From: Microvirgula aerodenitrificans DSM 15089
GTDB taxonomy: Bacteria > Pseudomonadota > Gammaproteobacteria > Burkholderiales > Aquaspirillaceae
Reading direction: 5' to 3'
Length of the DNA stretch: 64,000 nt
Assembly (NCBI RefSeq): GCF_000620105.1
Contig: NZ_JHVK01000008.1
Coordinates: 62,001-126,000 of the forward strand
Part shown: piece by piece, positions 55,395-63,929 of the stretch
Numbering within the stretch: position 1 is the stretch's first letter
How the letters are laid out: the number at the start of each line of letters is the position of its first letter
Translations under genes and position numbers: made by a program
The notes under the pieces: model-generated
The model's database searches: none
What the model saw: only the letters and a program-made list of their open reading frames with translations
What the model was told of the DNA's origin: nothing

Positions 55395-56048
55395 ATGACC
55401 GTCTCCACCCAGGATTTCGAACGTCTGGTCGATGAACACCGGGTGCTGATCCGCCAGTACGCCCAGGTGCAGGCCCGCAGCCACCAGTACATGAGGACGC
55501 AGGAGGCAGAGATCGAACGCCTGCAGGCCGAAGCCGTGCAGTTGCGTGCGGCGCTGATTGCACGGGATACGGCACTGGCCTGGGCGGCGGAAGACCAGGC
55601 CCGGATGGCGGCGGCCCTGCCGGGGCTGCCGAAGCGCTTTGCACTGGCCCGGCGGGTGGAGTCGCTGCTGGACCGGATGCAGACCCTGCTGCGCGAGCGG
55701 ACGGCGTGGCAGTGGCGCGGGGCAGGGGGGCGGCTGACCGCGGGGCAGGAAAAGGCGGTGCTCTGCATCGGCCAGGACCCGATGACCGCCAGCGCCACGC
55801 GCGAACTGGTCGAGCAGGTGGGCGGGCGTTTCCTGCACCATGATGGCGGCGATGAAGTCGATGCGTCGATGCTCGAGGCCAGCCTGATTGCGGCCGACCT
55901 GGTGATCTGCCAGACCGGTTGCGTCAGCCATGGCGCCTACTGGCGGGTCCAGGACCATTGCAAGCGTACCGGCAAGCGCTGCGTGCTGGTCGACCGCCCC
56001 GATGCGCTCGACGTGGTACGGGTATACCGGTCGGCAACCACGCGCTAG
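55395..56048 (+). CDS. DUF2325 domain protein with N-terminal coiled coil
   Basis: 217 aa. Residues about 5-60 form a charged, Gln/Glu/Arg-rich coiled coil. The C-terminal 100 residues are a DUF2325 domain (AVLCIGQDPMTASATRELVE, then FLHHDGGDE, ASLIAADLVICQTGCVSHGA and RTGKRCVLVDRPD), which has conserved Cys and His. DUF2325 function is unknown; members often lie near iron or haem genes. A Fur-like box upstream fits that. ATG 55395 is chosen because similarity begins there. Confidence 0.8.
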   Translation: MTVSTQDFERLVDEHRVLIRQYAQVQARSHQYMRTQEAEIERLQAEAVQLRAALIARDTALAWAAEDQARMAAALPGLPKRFALARRVESLLDRMQTLLRERTAWQWRGAGGRLTAGQEKAVLCIGQDPMTASATRELVEQVGGRFLHHDGGDEVDASMLEASLIAADLVICQTGCVSHGAYWRVQDHCKRTGKRCVLVDRPDALDVVRVYRSATTR

Positions 56049-56120
56049 CGGCCCGGGCTCCCGGGCCGGACGGCGTCCCCGCAGCCTGCCGGCACGGGAC
56101 CCAGCGGAGAAAATCAGCGC

Positions 56121-56160
56121 TTGTCCGATAGTTGATAGTTAATGTCCTGCTTCCGGTAAT
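56121..56160 (+). promoter_or_regulatory. Promoter of the UGSC/enolase/azlCD operon with element shared with the aconitase X promoter
   Basis: TTGATA (56132-56137), a 17-bp spacer and GGTAAT (56155-56160). TGTCC occurs at 56122 and again 21 bp on at 56143, the spacing usual for AraC-type operators. 56132-56160 matches the aconitase X promoter (minus strand, 63340-63312) at 27 of 29 bases. Confidence 0.75.
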
Positions 56161-56256
56161 CCGTGCCGGCCGCCATGACTACACTCGTTCCTCTGTTGCC
56201 AACACGGCATGCATCGCCCACGGCGATCGCTGGTGATAAAGAGGAAAAGGGTGGAA

Positions 56257-57957
56257 ATGACGCTGGAAGCCATAATTGACCCGCGCGGTCAGGTCGGAAT
56301 AAACACAATCGGATTGTCGCCCCGTCCGGACATGGCCGCGTTGAAAGCCGGCCCCATCCTTTTCTACGACAATACCAAACTGGATTTCTGCCATTACGCG
56401 GAAATCTTTACCGCAATCAAAAGAAACTTCCGCGAGCGCGGCATCTGTCATTTTTCCGACTTCCGGCAATCCGTGCGCGGCAGCATGTCTTCCGATCTGC
56501 GGGAACGGGCCCGCCATCTGGCGCGGGACGGCTATGTTGCCGCCGTGGTCGCGCTGGCCGACATGGGCACTTCGCCGATGACCACGGTGCTGGCCATCGA
56601 ACTGGAAAAGGCGGGCATTCCGACCCTGCTGATTTCCGCACCGCCGGGAGATGGCCTGGCCAGACATGTGGCTTATTTCCGTGCCGGCCATCTGTGCATC
56701 TGCAATCTCGACATTTATCAGGCCAGCACGGTCGACGAGATTACCCGGCAGGTCGAAGAGAATATCGGCTACATGATCGATGCCCTGACCCTGCCCGGCC
56801 ATGAAATCGACCAGTGCGCGGCAATTGACTCACTTCTGGATACACAGCCGCAGTGGGACCTGAATGATGCGCTGAAACTGGTGCAGGGACTGGAAAAGAA
56901 CGGCGATGCGGCGCCAGGGCGCTATCTGGAAGTCCTGATGAACCAGTGCGAGGCGCTGTCCATCGGCGACGGCCTGCCGTTCATCCCGCCGACGGAAGCG
57001 CGAGTGGCCAGAATGGCCACCTTCTGCCCGTATTCGCCGACAGAGGTCCTGATCCCGGAAGCCGGGCCATCCGGCAAGGACATCACGGTCCGGGACGTCA
57101 TGGTCAATGCGGTCATGGCCGGGTGCGAACCCGAATACCTGCCGGTGGTCATTGCCACCTTCCAGGCCATGCGCAACCCGGCATTCAATTTCCAGCAGTC
57201 GATTACCACTTCCTACAATGGTGGCAATCTGGTGCTGGTCAGCGGTCCGATCGCCCGCGAACTGCGCATCCACTCCGGCCAGGGCTGCCTCGGCCCGGGA
57301 TTCCGGGCCAATGCGACCATTGGCCGGGCGGTCAACCTGACCCTGCTCAATGTCTGCCGCGCCTATCCCGGCAAGGCGGATCTGGGCTGTCTGGGCTCGC
57401 CGGTCGAGTTCACGTACTGCTTTGCCGAAAGCGTGGAACACAGTCCGTGGCCCGGCATCAATGCCGAGCATTTCGATGAGCAGACGTCCACCGTCTATCT
57501 GCTGAAAGCCGAACCACCGACTGATGTCGTGGACTTTCTCAGCAGGACGGCCGCTGGCCTGCTGGAAACCCTGATCGACAGCGCGACCCACCTCGGGCGG
57601 ATGAACGCCTATATCCCCGGCCGCATCCTGATTGTCCTGACCCCCGATCACGCGCAGATGCTGACCCGGGACGGCTGGGACAAGCCGCGACTGCGCCAGT
57701 ACCTGTTCGAGCGGATCCACAACCCGCGCGCCAGCGTCGAGGGCCGGGGACTGGTGCCGGTGCGACCGGCGTCGTTCGGGGCCCTGGACCCGGTACCGGC
57801 CACCCGCAGCCCCGGCGATATCGACCTCGTCGTTGCCGGCGGACGCGGCGGGCACTCGGCCATCATCGCCAGCTGGGGCCTGTACAGCGACGCCGTGGTG
57901 CAGCCGGTCCGGTTGCCGGACGGTCGCAATGCCAGAAGCATTCTCGATTTTCAATAA
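56257..57957 (+). CDS. UGSC-like N-terminal domain fused to its usual partner domain, uncharacterised
   Basis: 566 aa, soluble. The first 200 residues resemble UGSC-family (seleno)proteins (VAAVVALADMGTSPMTTVLA, AIELEKAGIPTLLI), but the redox UGSC/CGSC site reads MGTSPM, without Cys or Sec. From about 280 comes the domain that usually neighbours UGSC proteins (RDVMVNAVMAGCEPEYLPVV, then LGPGFRANATIGRAVNLTLL and FTYCFAESVEHSPWPGIN). The whole is therefore a natural fusion of two genes usually found side by side, recalled from memory. No enzyme activity is established. ATG 56257 has AAGGGTGGA upstream. First gene of the rightward arm with enolase and azlCD. Confidence 0.7.
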   Translation: MTLEAIIDPRGQVGINTIGLSPRPDMAALKAGPILFYDNTKLDFCHYAEIFTAIKRNFRERGICHFSDFRQSVRGSMSSDLRERARHLARDGYVAAVVALADMGTSPMTTVLAIELEKAGIPTLLISAPPGDGLARHVAYFRAGHLCICNLDIYQASTVDEITRQVEENIGYMIDALTLPGHEIDQCAAIDSLLDTQPQWDLNDALKLVQGLEKNGDAAPGRYLEVLMNQCEALSIGDGLPFIPPTEARVARMATFCPYSPTEVLIPEAGPSGKDITVRDVMVNAVMAGCEPEYLPVVIATFQAMRNPAFNFQQSITTSYNGGNLVLVSGPIARELRIHSGQGCLGPGFRANATIGRAVNLTLLNVCRAYPGKADLGCLGSPVEFTYCFAESVEHSPWPGINAEHFDEQTSTVYLLKAEPPTDVVDFLSRTAAGLLETLIDSATHLGRMNAYIPGRILIVLTPDHAQMLTRDGWDKPRLRQYLFERIHNPRASVEGRGLVPVRPASFGALDPVPATRSPGDIDLVVAGGRGGHSAIIASWGLYSDAVVQPVRLPDGRNARSILDFQ

Positions 57958-58018
57958 GAACGCTATCCGCTTCCCCGACCCGGGTAAGCGCCCGCCGCTT
58001 GCGGCAAGGAGAGTCGTC

Positions 58019-59329
58019 ATGTTTGCCATCAAAGAAATCGTGGCCAGGGAAGTACTCGATTCCAGAGCCGATCTGACCCTGGAAGTGGACGTGCTGCTGG
58101 AAAATGGTGTCATGGGCCGCGCGATGATTCCCACAGGCTGCTCGGTGGGAAAACATGAAGCCGTCGAGCTGCGCGATCATCAGTCGACCCGGTTCAATGG
58201 CAAGGGCCTGTTGAAGGCCATCGACATGATCCGCACCGAGATCCGGCCGGCGCTGCTGGGCAAGAACCCGCTGGACCAGACCGGGATCGACCGGCTGCTG
58301 ATCCGCCTGGACGGCACCGACAACAAAAGCCGCCTTGGCGCCAACTCGATTCTCGGCGTGTCGATGGCGGTGGCCAAGGCCGCAGCCAGCCATCTGGGGC
58401 TGTCGCTGTGCGCCTATCTCGGCGGCAAGACCGGGCATGAGATTCCGCTGCCTATCCTGACCATGCTGTGCGGCGGCAAGCACGGCGGCGGAAATGTCGA
58501 TTTCCAGGATTTTCAGGTGATTCCGCTGCGGGCACGAAGCCTGCACGATGCGCTGGCCGTCGGGAAAAATATCTATAACGCGCTGAAAAGCCTGATGAAA
58601 AGCCAGGGTATGCCGGTCGGCGTCTCCGGCACCGGCGGCTTCATGCCGACGCTGCCGTCGAACGAGAGTGCGCTGCAGATGCTGACCGATGCCATCATGC
58701 TGGCCGGCTACCGGCCGGGGGTCGATGTCGGACTGAGCATGGATGTCGCGGCGGAAATGTTCTACGAAGGCAAGCGCTATCACCTGAAGTCGGAAGGGCG
58801 GACCCTGACCGCCGACGAGTTTATCGGCCTGCTGGAACAGATGGTCGACCGCTATCCGATCGTGCTGATCGAAGACCCGCTTGGCGAAGACGACTTCGAC
58901 GGCTGGACCGAGATCACCCGGCGGCTCGGTGACCGTATCGAACTGGTGGGCGATGACCTGTTCACGTCCAGTATCCGGCGCTTCGGTCTGGGCATCGACC
59001 GCCGGATGGCGAACTCGATCCTGGTCAAGCCGAACCAGATCGGCACCCTGACCGAGACGCTGGACATCATTGCCGCCGCCCGGGCCGCCGGCTACGGCGT
59101 GGTGATCTCGCGGCGCTCCGGCGAGACCGAGGACACCTCGATCGCCGACATCGCCGTTGCCACCAACTGCGGCAAGGTCAAGTTCGGCTCGTTCGCCAGG
59201 AGCGAAGGACTGTCCAAGTACAACCAGTTGCTGCGGCTGGAAGAAGCACTGGGACCGGCGGCGCTGTTCCGCGGCGCCCAGACGCTGAAAGCAGACCTTG
59301 GCCGCCCGGTGGGGGCATGCCTGCAATGA
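58019..59329 (+). CDS. Enolase-superfamily paralogue with altered catalytic residues
   Basis: 436 aa, strongly enolase-like. The metal ligands are kept: Asp in SMDVAAEMFYEG, Glu in VLIEDPLGEDDFDGW, Asp in LVGDDLF. The catalytic Lys is kept in ILVKPNQIGTLTETL, and KHGGGN keeps the loop His. However, the enolase GDEGGFAP motif reads SGTGGFMPT (its catalytic Glu is lost), SHRSGETED reads SRRSGETED (His to Arg), and MQEF reads FQDF. Normal 2-phosphoglycerate dehydration is therefore unlikely, and a related proton-abstraction reaction on another substrate is suggested. AAGGAG precedes ATG 58019. It is overlapped by azlC (ATGA). Confidence 0.88.
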   Translation: MFAIKEIVAREVLDSRADLTLEVDVLLENGVMGRAMIPTGCSVGKHEAVELRDHQSTRFNGKGLLKAIDMIRTEIRPALLGKNPLDQTGIDRLLIRLDGTDNKSRLGANSILGVSMAVAKAAASHLGLSLCAYLGGKTGHEIPLPILTMLCGGKHGGGNVDFQDFQVIPLRARSLHDALAVGKNIYNALKSLMKSQGMPVGVSGTGGFMPTLPSNESALQMLTDAIMLAGYRPGVDVGLSMDVAAEMFYEGKRYHLKSEGRTLTADEFIGLLEQMVDRYPIVLIEDPLGEDDFDGWTEITRRLGDRIELVGDDLFTSSIRRFGLGIDRRMANSILVKPNQIGTLTETLDIIAAARAAGYGVVISRRSGETEDTSIADIAVATNCGKVKFGSFARSEGLSKYNQLLRLEEALGPAALFRGAQTLKADLGRPVGACLQ

Positions 59330-60042
59330 ACCGGCTGCCCAGGCCCTTTGTCGACGGCATGCTGGCGGCCATGCCGCTGGTGCCGGGTTTCATTCCGTTC
59401 GGCATTCTGACCGGCATCAGTGCCATCCAGGCCGGCATGCCGCCGCTGACGGCGCAGCTGTCGTCCCTGTTGCTGATGTCCGGGGCCTCGCAGATTGCCG
59501 CCGCCTCGCTGATGGTCGCACACAGCCCGCCGGTCATGATCGTGCTGACGCACTGGATCATCAATCTGCGCTATCTGATCTACAGCGCCGGCCTGTCCAC
59601 GCACAAGCTGGCCTTCACCCCTGCCACCCGGGTGCTGGCCGCCCACCTGCTGATCGACCAGACCTATGCGCTTTCGCATCTGCATTACGAGACGAACCGG
59701 CTGTCCGCCCGCGAACGCACGCAATACTATTTCGGCACGGCGTTCCCGCTGTGGCTCAGCTGGCAGCTGTTTACCGCCGTCGGCATCGTATTCGGCCAGG
59801 TCGTGCCCGAGCGCTGGGAGCTGGATTTCGCCATCACCCTGTGCTTCGTCTCGCTGCTGGTGCCGGTGCTGAAAAACCGCCCGATGCTGCTGGCCGGCCT
59901 GGTGTCGGGAGCCATCGCGGTGCCGCTGTACGGGCTGCCCTACAATCTGGGGCTGTTTGTCTCGTCCCTGTGCGGGGTCATGGCGGGGATTGCGGCCGAA
60001 TACTGGCGGGCGCGGGGCAAGTGCCACAAGGTGGCATCATGA
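59326..60042 (+). CDS. azlC: AzlC-family branched-chain-amino-acid exporter, large subunit
   Basis: 238 aa, membrane protein. PFVDGMLAAMPLVPGFIPFG, MSGASQIAAASLMVAHSP and LTHWIINLRYLIYSAGLSTH are family blocks. With AzlD it exports branched-chain amino acids or analogues. I chose ATG 59326, which overlaps the enolase stop (ATGA), over 59317. Coupling to the upstream genes suggests that an amino-acid-like product or intermediate of this pathway is moved. Confidence 0.92.
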   Translation: MNRLPRPFVDGMLAAMPLVPGFIPFGILTGISAIQAGMPPLTAQLSSLLLMSGASQIAAASLMVAHSPPVMIVLTHWIINLRYLIYSAGLSTHKLAFTPATRVLAAHLLIDQTYALSHLHYETNRLSARERTQYYFGTAFPLWLSWQLFTAVGIVFGQVVPERWELDFAITLCFVSLLVPVLKNRPMLLAGLVSGAIAVPLYGLPYNLGLFVSSLCGVMAGIAAEYWRARGKCHKVAS

Positions 60043-60362
60043 GCCAGTCCATGATCTGGGCCATCCTGCTGGCTGCCACGGTGGGCACTTTCCTGTTCCG
60101 CTATTCGTTTCTGTGGCTGTCCGACCGCTATCCGATGCCGGAACGGATGCGCCAGCTGCTGAAATACATCCCGGCCTCGGTAATTGCGGCGCTGACCCTG
60201 CCGGCGATCCTGACCCCGGCCATCCATGACGGCAACTGGCATGCGCCGCGTTTTCTGGCCGGAGTGATCGCCATGCTGGTCATGTGGCGGACACGCAGCG
60301 CGCTGCTGACGCTGGTGCTGGGCATGATCGCGTTGTGGCTGGGCCGCTGGCTGGCGCTGTAG
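60039..60362 (+). CDS. azlD: AzlD-family branched-chain-amino-acid exporter, small subunit
   Basis: 107 aa, about four TM helices, MSQSMIWAILLAATVGTFLF at the start and LLKYIPASVIAALTLPAIL in the middle. It overlaps the azlC stop by ATGA and ends seven bases before the convergent AraC-type regulator gene. Partner of AzlC. Confidence 0.92.
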   Translation: MSQSMIWAILLAATVGTFLFRYSFLWLSDRYPMPERMRQLLKYIPASVIAALTLPAILTPAIHDGNWHAPRFLAGVIAMLVMWRTRSALLTLVLGMIALWLGRWLAL

Positions 60363-60369
60363 CCGGGAA

Positions 60370-61194
60370 TCAGCAGCGCAGCTCCTGTATGTAGCTGCCC
60401 GGCGTGGTGCCGGTGTACTGCTTGAAAAAGGCGACGAAGGCACTGTCGCTGTTGAATTCCAGCGTGCTGGAGATGGTCGACAGCGAAACCCGATTGCTCA
60501 TCAGCTCCAGCGAGCGCATCAGCCGCCACTGCTGGCGCCAGGAACGGTAGTTCATGCCGGTCTCGCGCGAGAAAATCCGGCAGATGGTTCTTTCCGAAGC
60601 GCCGATGCGGGATGACAGTTTTTGCAATTGCGGGGGAAGGGCCTGCTGTTTCAGGATGTCGAGCAGAGGTTTCATCCGTGAATCCTGTGGCAGCGGCAAC
60701 AGCATCGGCTGTCTGGGCGCCGCACAGATTTCGTCAATGAATACCTGCAGCAGATTGTATTGGCGATCCTGGAACCAGTTGGTTTCAAAATCGGAAAAGG
60801 CAATGCGCTCTACCAGCTCTTTCAGTAATGGCGATAACGACATGACTTCTATTTTGGCGGGCAGTTGCGGAAATTCATTCATGTCCAGATAAATGGAACG
60901 GAATTCGACATTATGATGCTGAACGGTCTTGTGCAGGGTGTGCGCCGGAATCCAGACTGCGCGATACGGTGGAATGATGCATACCTGATTGCAAAGCTCG
61001 ATGTGAGTGCAACCCTGTCGGGTAAAGGTCAATTGACCCTTGCTGTGTGAATGCAGACCTGCACGCGGAGTATGTGCGACAGGGGAGTCATAGCATGTGG
61101 CAATGCCCAGTACCGGGGAATCGAATTTGTCGGGGTCAAAAAACTGGTTCAGGGCTTCGGCATTGGAGAAAATATCAGGAGGGATCACCGCCAT
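60370..61194 (-). CDS. AraC-family transcriptional regulator, likely regulator of both arms of this module
   Basis: 274 aa. The N-terminal cupin-like domain (HSHSKGQLTFTRQGCTHIEL, then VWIPAHTLHKTVQHH) precedes the C-terminal double helix-turn-helix (SSRIGASERTICRIFSRETG, SLSTISSTLEFNSDSAFVAF, then FKQYTGTTPGSYI). This is the layout of the short AraC regulators of efflux and catabolic operons. AAAGGA lies upstream of ATG 61194. It sits between the two arms whose promoters share a 21-bp-spaced repeat element, so it is the obvious candidate activator. Confidence 0.92.
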   Translation of the reverse strand: MAVIPPDIFSNAEALNQFFDPDKFDSPVLGIATCYDSPVAHTPRAGLHSHSKGQLTFTRQGCTHIELCNQVCIIPPYRAVWIPAHTLHKTVQHHNVEFRSIYLDMNEFPQLPAKIEVMSLSPLLKELVERIAFSDFETNWFQDRQYNLLQVFIDEICAAPRQPMLLPLPQDSRMKPLLDILKQQALPPQLQKLSSRIGASERTICRIFSRETGMNYRSWRQQWRLMRSLELMSNRVSLSTISSTLEFNSDSAFVAFFKQYTGTTPGSYIQELRC

Positions 61195-61420
61195 TGAAAA
61201 GGGTCCTTTCTTCAGCTGCCATTATGGTGAACGCGATAAGGCCGGGCACACTGAGGGTGCCGCTGGACGCCGTCGGGCGAAAAACGGACAGGACCAAGCA
61301 TAGCCCGTGATTCCCGTTCCATCCATAACGATTTTCTAAACATCTGGCGCATGACGTTGGCCTGTCCTGCGCCGGAGAGGGGCAGGGCGGCATCCGCCGC
61401 TCTGCGAAGTCATGCAGACG

Positions 61421-61816
61421 CTAGTCGTCGATGTGAATGTCGTGCCCGCGAATGCGGAGGCGCTGTCCGGTTCTCAGCCGGCTGACGATATCGATGCCGA
61501 AACGGTCGAATACCGGGATGTCGATGGTGATGGCGCTTTCATACAGCACCGGATCGATCCGGTTGCACAGAATGGCAACCGGCGCCGTGCCGCGCTTTTG
61601 CGCATCGAACAGAATGAACGGCCCCATGGTGCCGCCCCTGCCTTCGGGACAGACCAGCACGCGGCCAGCCATGCAGTGTCCGTGCAGTGGATGACCCTCG
61701 GCGACGAGCGCGCCTGTTTCCGGGTCGAAATCACCGATGAATGAAAAGGGGAAGTCGACCACGAACACCTCCGCCTCGACATCGCCGGCATTCAGTTGCC
61801 TGCCTTGTATCTGCAT
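61421..61816 (-). CDS. Aconitase X small (swivel) subunit, DUF126
   Basis: 131 aa. Swivel-domain family of aconitase X: GRQLNAGDVEAEVFVVDFPF, the GHPLHGHCMAGRVLVCPEGRG stretch with its conserved GxxSxx/GS-like turn, and GTAPVAILCNRIDPVL. It pairs with the large subunit to form a dehydratase or isomerase. It follows the large-subunit gene by nine bases, so both are one transcription unit. Confidence 0.92.
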   Translation of the reverse strand: MQIQGRQLNAGDVEAEVFVVDFPFSFIGDFDPETGALVAEGHPLHGHCMAGRVLVCPEGRGGTMGPFILFDAQKRGTAPVAILCNRIDPVLYESAITIDIPVFDRFGIDIVSRLRTGQRLRIRGHDIHIDD

Positions 61817-61825
61817 GCTGTGCTT

Positions 61826-63187
61826 TCAGTTGGGCTCGGTAATGGCATCCACGCAGGCATCCATGTCGGCGATGCGGACCCTGACCCGGCCCTTGGTCAG
61901 CCTGGAAATGTAGTGCGCCGCCTTGAACGACTGGGTCAGGATCAGGTCGACCGATTCGGGAATCGGCGCGTCCGGGATGGCCGACATGCAGGCACTGGCA
62001 AAAGTGCCGCCCGCCTGCTCGATCGACTGGACATAGCCCATTTCCTCGGCAAGCCGGTATTGCTGGTGGGCGAAGCCGACCCACAGCCGCTTCCCCGGAC
62101 TGACATGCCGCTGCGCCAGCAGGCCGGCGAGGTGGCGGACTTCGTTGATCGACAGGTGCGGGCAGCCGAACAGCGCCATGCCGGCGCCGCGGACATCGGC
62201 CGCGGTGGCGCCGACGGCTGTCCGTGCGTCGTCCGCGGTGGCGCAGGGGGCCGGGCCGCTTGCCGGTTCGCCGCAGGGCCGGCCGACCGGGATGGCCGTT
62301 GCCAGCGCGGCCGACAGGTCGACTGCCTGGTAGCGGGCCAGGGCATGGCGAAGGGTATCCGGGTCGATGTCGACATGCTGTTCGGGCGCCTTGCCGCCCA
62401 GTGCCTGTTCGAGGGTATCGGCCTCCGGCGTGACGCCGACGATATGGCAGACGCCGACCGCGCCGGTGACCGAGAGCGGCACCATCAGGTATTTCAGCCG
62501 GTCCAGATTGAAGTCCCGGCTGAAGCCTTCGATGACTACATTGCGGTCCTGGGCCTGCTCTCCCAGAAAATAGCCGATGGCACCCAGCTCGATCTGCGAC
62601 AGCCGGTCGACGTCGATATCGTGCAGCCGGACCTGGACTTTGGCATACCGTTCTTCATCCAGGAACAGACCACGAAAAGGGGCGCGACCGGTAATGGCTG
62701 CCGCCAGGCTGATCACGGCGCCGTCGCGATTGCAGCGTGCGCCAAGCACCGAATTGGCGATGACCTGGCCACCGGAACCGATCCAGGAAATGAAATCGCC
62801 CTTGCGCGGCAGGTTGCCGACCATGGCCGGAAAACAGGTATAGGTTTGAAAAAAGCCTTTTTCCTGGAATATCTTTTTTCGGCGATTCAGCAGGTCCAGG
62901 TTTCTGGATGCATAGTCGGCGGCAATGCCCATTTCCGCCCAGCTTTCCGGGCTGAAGGCAGACATGTGCGGGTGCAGCGAGGTAAAGACCGCCGGGTGGC
63001 GGATACCTTCCGTCATTTGTTCCAGCAGTTCGATGGGAATAGTGGGAATCACATGCGCGCTGGCAATCCTGACCATTTTTCCCGCGCCGAAGGCGGTGCC
63101 GAACTTGACCAGCATTTCCATCGATTTCTGCACGCCAGGTCCGAACTTCCCCTCGACCATGGCGGTTTCTTCTTGATCCAGAATCAT
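61826..63187 (-). CDS. Aconitase X large (catalytic) subunit, DUF521
   Basis: 453 aa. Typical start MILDQEETAMVEGKFGPGVQ, then VRIASAHVIPTIPIELLEQM, the GSGGQVIANSVLGARCNRDG segment with a likely cluster Cys, ITGRAPFRGLFLDEERYAKV, LFGCPHLSINEVRHLAGLLA and the late FASACMSAIPD Cys. Characterised aconitase X enzymes are cis-3-hydroxy-L-proline dehydratase and mevalonate-5-phosphate dehydratase; neither context is obvious here. The start at 63187 excludes a 51-residue upstream extension without similarity. Its promoter shares the AraC-type element with the rightward arm. Confidence 0.9.
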   Translation of the reverse strand: MILDQEETAMVEGKFGPGVQKSMEMLVKFGTAFGAGKMVRIASAHVIPTIPIELLEQMTEGIRHPAVFTSLHPHMSAFSPESWAEMGIAADYASRNLDLLNRRKKIFQEKGFFQTYTCFPAMVGNLPRKGDFISWIGSGGQVIANSVLGARCNRDGAVISLAAAITGRAPFRGLFLDEERYAKVQVRLHDIDVDRLSQIELGAIGYFLGEQAQDRNVVIEGFSRDFNLDRLKYLMVPLSVTGAVGVCHIVGVTPEADTLEQALGGKAPEQHVDIDPDTLRHALARYQAVDLSAALATAIPVGRPCGEPASGPAPCATADDARTAVGATAADVRGAGMALFGCPHLSINEVRHLAGLLAQRHVSPGKRLWVGFAHQQYRLAEEMGYVQSIEQAGGTFASACMSAIPDAPIPESVDLILTQSFKAAHYISRLTKGRVRVRIADMDACVDAITEPN

Positions 63188-63311
63188 TTTCTGATACCCG
63201 TTGTTATTCTGTGCTGCCGGCGGGCTGCATCGTGCCGCAGTCGGGCGCGGCCGCTGCGGAATTCGTGCAGGAATTGGAAAATATTCAGGATAGCGATGGC
63301 CTGTGCCAGCC

Positions 63312-63351
63312 ATTACCGGAATCAGGACATTAACTGTCAAGTTTCAGACAG
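63312..63351 (-). promoter_or_regulatory. Aconitase X operon promoter with the shared element
   Basis: Minus strand: TTGACA at 63340-63335, a 17-bp spacer, GGTAAT at 63317-63312. TGTC repeats are 21 bp apart, as in the promoter at 56121-56160. Confidence 0.75.
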
Positions 63352-63374
63352 ATTGCGCGGCAGCGCCGCGCTGT

Positions 63375-63929
63375 CTAGCGCCGGTGTCGCCGGCTGCGCC
63401 ACCATGCCGTCAGCACGGAGAGCGCAACGAGCAGCACCAGCGCGGCAACTTCATAGCGCTGGATGTCGGCAAACAGCCATTGCAGCGAGCGTCCGAACAG
63501 AAAGCCGACCCCGGCAACCAGCGGGGCCCAGATCGCTGCGCCGATCAGGTTGAACAGGACAAAGCGCCAGGCGGGCACCTCGCTCATGCCGATCGCGACC
63601 GGGCCGACCAGGCGCAGCCCGTACAGGAAGCGCACGGCCACGATGACACCGCCGTGGTAGCGCAGCAGCAGCCGGTTTACCTGTTCCACGCGCGGGCGCC
63701 AGCCGGGGAAGCGGCGGAACAGGGATCCGCCGTAATGGCGTCCGGCGAAAAAACAGGCCTGATCGCCGAGCGTGCCGCCACAGATCGCAGTGACAACCAC
63801 CAGCGGCCATGACAGATAGCCCTGGTGCGCGGCAAAGCCGGCCAGGATCAGGACGGTTTCGCCTTCGAGCAGGGTGCCGGCAAACACGGCCAGGTAACCA
63901 TACTGGGCAATGAGTCCGGCGAGCATCAT
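63375..63929 (-). CDS. DedA family membrane protein
   Basis: 184 aa from ATG 63929 (ATG 63926 adjacent). GYLAVFAGTLLEGETVLILA, GGTLGDQACFFAGRHYG, RFLYGLRLVGPVAIGMSEVP and NLIGAAIWAPLVAGVGFLFG are the DedA/SNARE-associated blocks. These inner-membrane proteins act in polyprenyl-phosphate or phospholipid flipping and envelope homeostasis. The gene lies outside the aconitase X unit on the same strand and has no visible functional link to it. Confidence 0.92.
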   Translation of the reverse strand: MMLAGLIAQYGYLAVFAGTLLEGETVLILAGFAAHQGYLSWPLVVVTAICGGTLGDQACFFAGRHYGGSLFRRFPGWRPRVEQVNRLLLRYHGGVIVAVRFLYGLRLVGPVAIGMSEVPAWRFVLFNLIGAAIWAPLVAGVGFLFGRSLQWLFADIQRYEVAALVLLVALSVLTAWWRSRRHRR

